From an uncultured bacterium (GTDB lineage Bacteria; Planctomycetota; GCA-002687715): a stretch of 51,772 bases of DNA. Positions 34,402-41,878 of the stretch are shown one piece after another. The translations under genes and the position numbers were made by a program. Position 1 is the stretch's first letter. Every line of letters starts with the position of its first letter. Location of the stretch: assembly GCA_902826835.1 (NCBI GenBank), contig CADEGH010000003.1, forward strand, positions 1-51,772, in the 5' to 3' direction. The notes beneath the pieces are model-generated. The model was not told the DNA's origin, did not search any database, and worked only from the letters and a program-made list of their open reading frames with translations.

Positions 34402-36291
34402 ATGCGCTGCTCCTCGCGTTCGCTTCAGGCTTTCGTGTTTGGGTGGATGGGGGGAGCCCTCCTGAGCGTGAACGGGCAGTCGCCTGCCCTCCCCGCCTGC
34501 ACGCCCGTGCCCGCGCGGCACATCAGCGTGAAGTCCAATTTACAGAGGGTGCCACCGAACTTCACTCTCAACGTGTACACCGAACAAAGTGTGCCACCAG
34601 ACGCGATTCATCCCTATGTTCCAGCCGACTCTGGAAACGACCACGGCATGGCACTCACCGGTGAGGCCATCGCAGAAATGGGAGTCGCAGAAGGCCCATC
34701 CTCCGACCCGAAGACCACACTGAAGACGAAGCTCTGCTGGTACTTGTGGGCGGAGGACGAGGACGAGGTGAGAATCCCCTCCATGGACGCCGAAGCGGCC
34801 GCCAACCTCGTACTGTGGACGGAATGTCAGCCCCTTGCCAACCACCATGCTCCGCCCAACGGTGACGTTCAGCACCTTCTCATCACTCGATACAACGCTG
34901 GCTACCGAGTGCATGCGTCCGGCGGAAATGTCCGCAAGAGTTCCTCAGTCACCATTCTGCTGGTCCTACCCTCCGGAACCCCGATCTCGATCCAGCACGA
35001 CTTGCTCGATACCGCCGTCGTGAATGAAACCCTGGACCTCTCGATTGGTGGATCACAACCGTTCGTCTACGAAGCCGAACAGGCTCGCCGCGGCGACTTG
35101 GACGCTGGCGCCACCAGGGGGGTCAAGCTAGGTCTCCCCGTGTCCTTCACGATCAAAACGTCGACCACCGAGTCTGCCCAGGCGGACTCCACGAAGCAAG
35201 TCAAAGGCATCGAAGAACTTCCGATCACAACTCAGTGCCACGGATTCAAGACATTGCGATACCCCAGCGTCAGCGTCGGAGGAATCGCGAGCCTGGCTGA
35301 CCTGGATCGGGTTGGGGACACCATCAGCGTACTCGAGGGGTTCGCTTACGGGGAGCAAGAGATCACCTTCCAGGCAATCCCGCGGGAGCGCTGTGGTGTC
35401 GCGACCTCCGGTGAACCCTCCGGTGGCGGGTCGGGAGGTGGTGGAGAGGAGCCACCGGGTGGTACGACCCCACCGCCGGGAGGCGGTACCGGCGGTGGTG
35501 GGGGTGGTGGCGGCGGATTGCCTCTACCTCCGCCCGAAATCCAGAAGGACCCCACCATCGACCCCCACCCCATGCTTCGCACTTCCGTGGTTGCAGTGGA
35601 GAAGCGCACCGCCCTTGGAGCTGCGATGGTCGATCGATACCGACGACACGCCGCATTCTCCGCCCACATTTCGCCGCTACCAGGCTCACCCGGTGCTCTG
35701 TCATGGCCAATTCACTTCCGCGTTTCGGCAACCACCCCCGGTGCCACTCTCGGGGCTCAGGGCATGGCGCGGCATCCGAGTCAATCCTCGGCCGACGTAG
35801 CCTTCGATTCTCTATTCCCGGCCCCCCTCCCGGCTGGTCTGTGGACGATCGAGGTTCCCATCGAAGTCACGCAGCCCGGAGTTTTTGTCGTGGAGGCAAG
35901 CCTCGATGCCAGCTTTCCCCCGAGCGAGACGGTGATTGCCGCGGTGGAAGTGCTTCCGGGAGGCTTCACGAGCCCGGACTTTCATTTTGGCGTGCACTCG
36001 CGCGGTACTTTCGCGGCAACTTCACAATTGCACTCGTTGAATATGGGCGCGGCCCGCGTGCGGCTCGAGGGAGTCACTCGCGAATTCGAACCCGCCGAGT
36101 TCACGGTGCAAGTCGAGCATGTCGACTCGAACCTCGAGTTGCTGAATTCTCCCAGGGTCGTCCGTGACCGCATTCAAGGCCTGGTCGTGTATGCCAACGC
36201 CCGGTTGGTCTCCGGGAACTCAGGGCACCTGGATCTTCTCGTCTCCGCCGATGGTCACGCTCTTCCGCTGCGGGTCAAGTTTGTTCCCTGA
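34402..36291 (+). CDS. secreted protein with Gly/Pro linker
   Basis: A 629-residue exported protein of no recognised family. It has a signal peptide (about 1-26), an N-terminal domain (27-330) and a long Gly/Pro/Ser linker (about 335-378, including a run of nine or more Gly). The C-terminal beta-rich domain (380-629) contains strands such as PIHFRVSATTPGATLG and GLWTIEVPIEVTQPGVFVVEA that resemble Ig-like or macroglobulin-like modules. GAGAGG 7 nt upstream supports ATG 34402. The gene precedes the next secreted-protein gene by 9 bp, so they are co-transcribed. No catalytic residues stand out. Confidence 0.75.
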   Translation: MRCSSRSLQAFVFGWMGGALLSVNGQSPALPACTPVPARHISVKSNLQRVPPNFTLNVYTEQSVPPDAIHPYVPADSGNDHGMALTGEAIAEMGVAEGPSSDPKTTLKTKLCWYLWAEDEDEVRIPSMDAEAAANLVLWTECQPLANHHAPPNGDVQHLLITRYNAGYRVHASGGNVRKSSSVTILLVLPSGTPISIQHDLLDTAVVNETLDLSIGGSQPFVYEAEQARRGDLDAGATRGVKLGLPVSFTIKTSTTESAQADSTKQVKGIEELPITTQCHGFKTLRYPSVSVGGIASLADLDRVGDTISVLEGFAYGEQEITFQAIPRERCGVATSGEPSGGGSGGGGEEPPGGTTPPPGGGTGGGGGGGGGLPLPPPEIQKDPTIDPHPMLRTSVVAVEKRTALGAAMVDRYRRHAAFSAHISPLPGSPGALSWPIHFRVSATTPGATLGAQGMARHPSQSSADVAFDSLFPAPLPAGLWTIEVPIEVTQPGVFVVEASLDASFPPSETVIAAVEVLPGGFTSPDFHFGVHSRGTFAATSQLHSLNMGAARVRLEGVTREFEPAEFTVQVEHVDSNLELLNSPRVVRDRIQGLVVYANARLVSGNSGHLDLLVSADGHALPLRVKFVP

Positions 36292-36300
36292 GGCTCGAGA

Positions 36301-37875
36301 ATGAAACGCGGCTTCGTTCATCGACTCGGGCTCGGGTGGCTCGGCCTCTGCGTGGGGTCGGGCCTGTGGGCCCTCCCCCAACTCCGACCCCGCTCGGGTC
36401 CGATGCTGTCGGGATTCGAGATTCTCTTGGACGGAGTTCCGGACTACGCCCGCGAAGTCACGAGAGTCCGGCTCTTTGCGGACGGTGGATCGGTCAGCGA
36501 ACCGCGGATCGTGGATTGCACAAGCCTGCCCACGCTTCCGGGGCGCTGGGTCGTTCCTTCGGAAGTCCAGCATCACGAATTCCATGCCATTGAATTAGAG
36601 GGCCCGTCGATACCGAACTGGCGCGGCCCAGTGCCCCTCCCCTGGCACCATCGAGATCCATGGGTGGCCACCCTGGATCTCGAACGACACCGAGGCATGC
36701 TCCGCGGCCGAGTCCTAGGAGAGGATGGCCGCACGCGTGGGCTCTTGGACTTCCGACTGTGCGTGAAGGGCAAGGAAGGCCGTCGGGTCCACTTCTATCC
36801 CGTGACTTCCGATCGAGAGGGGCGTTTCGAACTGAAACACGTTCCGATGGCCGGGACTGTCTACGCGGAACCGGTGGAACTGCATTCGGTGCTCGACTTC
36901 GTGCCGGGAAGAGACCGCGAATCGGCCTACGAGGCGGCCTTAGACGTCGAAATTCGATTGGTGCGCCGACAGGGCCTGGCGCTTCGCTGGGCTTCGGAGC
37001 AAACCCGTGCGATCGCCACCACCAACGACCTCGTTTTCGTGTCGGCGCGACCGCTCGGGGTAATCGAGTCCCCGGCCCCCGTCATGTGGAGAGAGTCCGA
37101 GCGGGACGAAGCAGCTCTCATGCGCGGCTGGCGCGAAGCCGGAGTGGGATACCTGTTTGGATTGACCCCGGGCAACTGGGAAGTTCACCTCGTCTTCGAG
37201 TCGCTGGGAGTTCTCCAGACCATAGTGAGGCTCGACCAGCGCGCGCTCCTGATCCACGAACTCAGTCTCGACTCCTCTCCGCAGAGGATCGAGGGGACAC
37301 TGCCGCCGGACTTGTCGGGCGCGATTCTGGTCTTGGACGGAAGGTGGAGTGCCACCACGGCAGCGGAGTTTCGGCGTCGGATCCCCACACGAACCAACAC
37401 CCGCCCGGGGGCTTGGGCGGTGCCATCCCCCAGCGGGACCTTCCAACTCGTCTCTCAAGGCAGCGGGGATCTCACGGCGTGGTCCGATCGGGATGGCGCT
37501 CACTGGCTCACCGTGGATCGAGCCACCAGTGAGATTTGCCGCGCGTCGGAATCCGGCACGATGAAAGGGGAAGTACCGCCCGGAATCGCCCTCGAATCGT
37601 GTTGCCTTCTGGTTGCCCCGGCGATGGGGGGTGAATCCTCCTTCGAAAACCCAATCCTGCGAACTGCGTCGCTCCACCCCTATCCCATCCGCGCAGACGG
37701 AAGCTTCTCGGTCAGGGGCCTATCGCCGGGAGCCTACGTCGCGGCGGTGGCTCGCTTCCAAGAACACGTCGACGGCACCAGTCGGCGCCGAAGCTACAGT
37801 TTTCTGCCCGAGACGTGGACCCCCTTCGCAATGGGGGTCGACCACCGAACCCTCGTCCTGCGCTCGGAGCAGTAG
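36301..37875 (+). CDS. secreted carboxypeptidase-regulatory-like protein
   Basis: A 524-residue protein with a hydrophobic N-terminus that looks like a signal peptide (GLGWLGLCVGSGLW). At about residues 130-185 the pattern GRVLGEDGRTRG, then VTSDREGRFELKHVPMAGTVYAE, matches carboxypeptidase-regulatory-like (CarboxypepD_reg) beta domains; a second such pattern, IRADGSFSVRGLSPGAYVAAV, lies near 462-482. These are usually adhesion or carbohydrate-contact modules. GAGG and 9 bp separate it from the preceding secreted-protein gene. Its beta-domain style recalls the 808-residue protein at 6493. Function unknown. Confidence 0.72.
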   Translation: MKRGFVHRLGLGWLGLCVGSGLWALPQLRPRSGPMLSGFEILLDGVPDYAREVTRVRLFADGGSVSEPRIVDCTSLPTLPGRWVVPSEVQHHEFHAIELEGPSIPNWRGPVPLPWHHRDPWVATLDLERHRGMLRGRVLGEDGRTRGLLDFRLCVKGKEGRRVHFYPVTSDREGRFELKHVPMAGTVYAEPVELHSVLDFVPGRDRESAYEAALDVEIRLVRRQGLALRWASEQTRAIATTNDLVFVSARPLGVIESPAPVMWRESERDEAALMRGWREAGVGYLFGLTPGNWEVHLVFESLGVLQTIVRLDQRALLIHELSLDSSPQRIEGTLPPDLSGAILVLDGRWSATTAAEFRRRIPTRTNTRPGAWAVPSPSGTFQLVSQGSGDLTAWSDRDGAHWLTVDRATSEICRASESGTMKGEVPPGIALESCCLLVAPAMGGESSFENPILRTASLHPYPIRADGSFSVRGLSPGAYVAAVARFQEHVDGTSRRRSYSFLPETWTPFAMGVDHRTLVLRSEQ

Positions 37876-38180
37876 GTGGCGACCTCGAACCCCGGTGCGC
37901 GATCCGGACAGAGACCGCCGGGCGCTGCGTCCGTTCGGACTCGGAAGTAGGATGAGCGGCCCCGAACCGGTGCCACCATCCTGGTTTGGGGGAACAGACC
38001 CTGATTCAGAAGGCTCTCGCCCTCTCGGATGAACTCCTGGTCCGCCTCCTCAAGTCGAGCCGATGCCGAGTCGCCCGCCGCGCGCTCGGACGGCAACTCG
38101 GGAGACGCGTGGCCTCTGGGCTTCCCTGCTCATCGCGAGGGCTACGAAGGCATGGATCACGCCCACCCAGGTCAGCCCCG
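37876..38180. other. intergenic region with two small overlapping frames
   Basis: This 305-bp gap precedes kinase 2. It holds two short frames linked to each other and to the kinase gene by 4-nt ATGA overlaps (37952-38032 and 38029-38184). The kinase reading frame is itself open back to about 37986 without a stop. No recognisable promoter or terminator. Confidence 0.4.
37952..38032 (+). CDS. putative 26-residue leader peptide ORF
   Basis: A 26-residue frame starting MSGPEPVPPSWFGG, preceded by GGAAGTAGG. Its stop overlaps the start of the next small frame (ATGA). It may be a real upstream peptide, the remains of a longer gene, or chance. Confidence 0.22.
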   Translation: MSGPEPVPPSWFGGTDPDSEGSRPLG

Positions 38181-38184
38181 ATGA
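38029..38184 (+). CDS. putative 51-residue ORF coupled to kinase 2
   Basis: A 51-residue frame (beginning MNSWSASSSRADAES) that overlaps the preceding small frame and the kinase start, each by ATGA. Its third codon positions are mostly G/C like real genes here. No family was recognised. Translational coupling to kinase 2 is possible, which would explain the kinase's lack of a ribosome-binding site. Confidence 0.25.
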   Translation: MNSWSASSSRADAESPAARSDGNSGDAWPLGFPAHREGYEGMDHAHPGQPR

Positions 38185-41100
38185 ACCAGCCCACTTCGAC
38201 GGTTCTCGAGCAATTTCGCCGCCAGCTCGAGACGGACCGGCAAGAAAGCCAGGTCCGAAGCCTCGCGGACTACTTGCGCCTTTTCCCGGGTGAGGAAGAA
38301 GCGCTGGCGCGTGAGTTCCTGGCAAAAGTGGCCACTGAAACTCCGACACTGCCGGAGGTCGGAGCAAGGCTCGGCCACTACCACCTCTCCCGCGAACTCG
38401 GGCGCGGTGGACAAGGCACGGTCTATCTCGCCACAGATCAAGACCTCGGGCGGCAAGTCGCCCTGAAAGTCCTCGACGGATTTGCGGCGGCCAACCCCGA
38501 GGTGCTCGCCCGCTTCCGCCGCGAGGCGATGGCCGCCTCGGCGCTCCAGCATCCCGGCATCTGCGCCGTCTACGAGGCCCGGGTCGAGGGCATGACCCCC
38601 TTCATCGCGATGCAATTGGTGCCGGGAGAGACGCTCGCCAAGCGCATCTCCTCGACCAAAGAGCAGCACATGCCTCGCGTCGATGGCGACGGGATCGCAA
38701 CCGAGCGCGATTTCGTCGATCTTTCGACCAATGCTCCCGAGACCGAAGTCGATGCTCCCGCTACCGAGAGCACGCCACTCTCTCGTGCCGAAGTGCCCGA
38801 ATTCGTGGCGATCGTGGAAAAGGCGGCGCGAGCCCTCCACGCCGCGCACGAGGCCGGGGTGATCCACCGCGACATCAAGCCCGGCAACCTCATGGTCACC
38901 CCCGCAGGTGATCCGGTCATCCTCGACTTCGGTTTGGCTCGTCAAGAGGATTCTCAGCTCGAGACCATGACGCGCGTCGGTGATCTCTTCGGTACTCCGG
39001 CCTACATGTCGCCGGAGCAGCTCTCCCGCGCCGCGATTCGGATGGACGCGCGCACGGATATCTGGTCACTCGGCGTCGTGCTCTATGAATGTCTGGCGAT
39101 GCGACGTCCCTTCGAGGCCCCCACCCGCGAAGGGCTCTACCAGAGCATTCTCGCCAAGGATCCCCAAGACCTCACCAAGGCAAACCGAAACATCTCGCGG
39201 GATTTGGCCACCGTGGTCGCCAAGGCCTTGGAGAAGGATCGGGATCGGCGGTATTCGACGGCCGAGGACTTCGCCGAGGATCTGCGCCGGGTGCGCATGA
39301 ACGAGCCGATCCTCGCGCGGCGCGTGTCCGCGCTGGGCCGTGCCTGGCGTTGGTCGAAGCGCGAGCCCGCGAAGGCCGCGCTCTTGGCTCTGATCGCGGT
39401 GACGATTCCCACCGTCGCCGCCTTCGTGACCTCCCGGATCAAGGACCAGCCACTCGTAGAAGAGGCGCGCCGCCTGCGCATCCAGGAGGAGAAGGAAGCC
39501 CTGCTCGCCGAGGCCACTTACGAACTTTCGGAGGGAAGCGCGGCCAAGGCCAAGGAGCTGTTTTCCAAAGCGATCGATCAGGAGGGAGGCTCCCCCGAGG
39601 GAGCCGCCGGCTTGGCGATGGCCGAACTCAAACTCGGGTTCCCGGAACGGGCGCTCGCAGTTCTCGATCGGTACCAGGAGTGGCTCGCAGGCAGCATCAC
39701 GAGACCCCTTGTGACGCGCGACGCCCTGCGCAAGCTCCAGCGCGATGCGGAAGCCGATGCCGTCGAAAAGGCGATGCCGGCTCCGAGTACGGCGCTCGAT
39801 TTTGCACTCTTGGCGCAACGAGCCTTGGTCGAAGGGGACAAGAAATACGCCGCCAACCAGGACGGGCGCACCGAGTTCGAGAACGCCCGTCGATACTCGA
39901 CCCACGCCCTGCTCCTGCACCGCACTCCCCGCTTGGACCTGTTGGTCATGCGGGCCCACGTAGCCGGGCATCTCGCCGACCCTCAAACCGTGGTGGAAAC
40001 GGCCCAGGCTCTGGTGAACCACTTTCCACATCGGGCGATTGCCCACCATTGGGCCGCGTTCGCTTACCTGAAGCTCGAAGCAAAAACCTACGATGAAGCC
40101 GGGGAGGCCGCCGCGCGCGAAGCCGTACGGTTGGATCCGAGCAACGCCAATGCCCACAGTCATCTCGGAGGAGCCTTAGTTCGAAGGGAGCAATACTCCG
40201 CCGCCTTGGCGCCTCTGAAGGAGGCGGTGCGACTCGCGCCGAAAGAAACCGGTCACAAGCTCAACCTCGTCGCCGCCCTGGACGAGCTCAAACTCGATGG
40301 GGAGGCCTTCGCCATTCTGGACGAGGTCTTGGCCGAAACACCCGATCACGAAATGACTCTTCACAAGTACGGATCGATGCTCATCGATCGTGGCCGGGAA
40401 GAGGAGGGGATGGCCAAGCTCCGCCGCATGATCGAGGCTCACCCGGCCTCCGCGACGTCGCAGGCCCTGTTCGGCCGAGCGCTGCACCTCCAGTCCAAGT
40501 GGAACGAGGCGATCCCTTACCTGAAAAAAGGGATCGAAATGGGAATCAACGACCCCGGAATCACCGAGATCTTGGGTCAGTCACTCATGGAGTCCGGAGC
40601 CACGGACGAGGCGCTCGCGTTGCTCCGCGAAATCGCCGAGCAAAACCCGGGATCCGACTCCGCATTGGGCGCCTACGCGCGGGCGCTCTCGACGAAGTCG
40701 GAACACGAAGCTGCGGCGGCAGTAATCCGAAAACTGGTCGCACTGAAACCCGACAATGCTCTGTTCCGAGCCAATCTCGGACGAGAGCTTTGCATGCTCG
40801 GTCGCGGCGAGGAGGCGCTGGTGGAAGCGCGTGAGGCAGTGCGACTCGCGCCGAGCGCTCTCGAAAGCCAGAGTTGCCTTGGCCATGCCCTTCAAGTTCT
40901 CGGTCGGCTCGAGGAGGCGCGCGGTGCCTACGAGGCCGCTCTGGCCATCGACCCGAAAAGCAGCGACACTCTGTACCAACTGGGAGCGATCTTCGATCGA
41001 CTGCAACAGTGGGACGCTTCGATAGAGTCCCTGAAGGCCTGTTTGACGATCGAGCCCGAGCACATTCTCGCGAACCTCCAACTCGGGGCCTCTTTGACCA

Positions 41101-41753
41101 ATCGCGGCCGGCCCGCGGAGGCTCTCGAATACCTGCGCACCGGCACGCGCCTGTTGCCGAAGGACGCTTACGGGGCGCTGAATCTCGGGATCACTCTCAA
41201 TCAACTACAAAAGGTCGACGAGGCCGTAGTTTGGTTGCGCAAGGCGATCCAGTTGGACCCGAACCTTGCCAGTGCTTATTCGCTCTTGGGAGGGGCGCTC
41301 GGGGAGTCGGGGCAGATCTCGGAAGCCCTCGCCGTGCTTCGCGACGGCGCGGAACGTCATCCCGAAAACCCGGACATTCTGTTCACTCTGGCCGCCGCTT
41401 ACATGGCCACGAACGACTTTCCGAAGGCGCTCGAAATCGCGGACCGTTCCATCAAGGCGAATCCGGCTCACGCACTCGCACACTACAACCGCGGAAACAT
41501 CTTGTTCCAACTCGACCGCGCGACGGAAGCCATCGCCGCTTTTCAGGAGTGTCTCCGCCTGCAACCCGATCACGCCGAAGGGCACTGCAACTTGGGACAT
41601 GCCTTGCTTGCGGCGGATCGCCCCGCCGAAGCGCTCGCGGCTTTCCGGCGCGGCCACGAGCTCGGATCCAAGCAGCCGGGCTGGCCGTATCCCTCGGCGG
41701 ATTGGATCAAGGAGGCTGAGATCAAAGTCAAGGCCGGCGAACGCGACCGCTGA
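38181..41753 (+). CDS. Ser/Thr protein kinase with TPR array (2)
   Basis: A 1190-residue membrane kinase. The first 65 residues (LEQFRRQLETDRQE, SLADYLRLFPGEEEALAREFL) form a helical lead common before planctomycete kinases. The kinase domain (about 70-370) has LGRGGQGTVYLA, K96, HRDIKPGN starting at H229, DFG starting at D249 and SPEQL, so it should be active. A variable acidic insert of about 60 residues (155-212) sits before the catalytic loop, at the same place as in kinase 1. One membrane helix lies at about 398-418 (LLALIAVTIPTVAAFV). TPR repeats fill 450-1190, likely extracytoplasmic. ATG 38181 is chosen from the N-terminal motif but has no good ribosome-binding site. The five-gene heme/DUF1501 operon starts 125 bp downstream. 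Confidence 0.92.
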   Translation: MNQPTSTVLEQFRRQLETDRQESQVRSLADYLRLFPGEEEALAREFLAKVATETPTLPEVGARLGHYHLSRELGRGGQGTVYLATDQDLGRQVALKVLDGFAAANPEVLARFRREAMAASALQHPGICAVYEARVEGMTPFIAMQLVPGETLAKRISSTKEQHMPRVDGDGIATERDFVDLSTNAPETEVDAPATESTPLSRAEVPEFVAIVEKAARALHAAHEAGVIHRDIKPGNLMVTPAGDPVILDFGLARQEDSQLETMTRVGDLFGTPAYMSPEQLSRAAIRMDARTDIWSLGVVLYECLAMRRPFEAPTREGLYQSILAKDPQDLTKANRNISRDLATVVAKALEKDRDRRYSTAEDFAEDLRRVRMNEPILARRVSALGRAWRWSKREPAKAALLALIAVTIPTVAAFVTSRIKDQPLVEEARRLRIQEEKEALLAEATYELSEGSAAKAKELFSKAIDQEGGSPEGAAGLAMAELKLGFPERALAVLDRYQEWLAGSITRPLVTRDALRKLQRDAEADAVEKAMPAPSTALDFALLAQRALVEGDKKYAANQDGRTEFENARRYSTHALLLHRTPRLDLLVMRAHVAGHLADPQTVVETAQALVNHFPHRAIAHHWAAFAYLKLEAKTYDEAGEAAAREAVRLDPSNANAHSHLGGALVRREQYSAALAPLKEAVRLAPKETGHKLNLVAALDELKLDGEAFAILDEVLAETPDHEMTLHKYGSMLIDRGREEEGMAKLRRMIEAHPASATSQALFGRALHLQSKWNEAIPYLKKGIEMGINDPGITEILGQSLMESGATDEALALLREIAEQNPGSDSALGAYARALSTKSEHEAAAAVIRKLVALKPDNALFRANLGRELCMLGRGEEALVEAREAVRLAPSALESQSCLGHALQVLGRLEEARGAYEAALAIDPKSSDTLYQLGAIFDRLQQWDASIESLKACLTIEPEHILANLQLGASLTNRGRPAEALEYLRTGTRLLPKDAYGALNLGITLNQLQKVDEAVVWLRKAIQLDPNLASAYSLLGGALGESGQISEALAVLRDGAERHPENPDILFTLAAAYMATNDFPKALEIADRSIKANPAHALAHYNRGNILFQLDRATEAIAAFQECLRLQPDHAEGHCNLGHALLAADRPAEALAAFRRGHELGSKQPGWPYPSADWIKEAEIKVKAGERDR

Positions 41754-41878
41754 GAGTTTCTCACCACGGGCAGGGTGAAGGCACCGAGAACCGGATTACG
41801 ATCGTCACATCCGGCAACCTTCGCTCGATGAACAGGCACATCGACGCAGTTGTCCTCCCCTCGTGATAGCCTCCGAGA

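Noticed and set aside
35400..35530. A Gly/Pro-coding low-complexity stretch as a DNA repeat.
   Set aside because: It is within an open frame and encodes a flexible linker; units are irregular.
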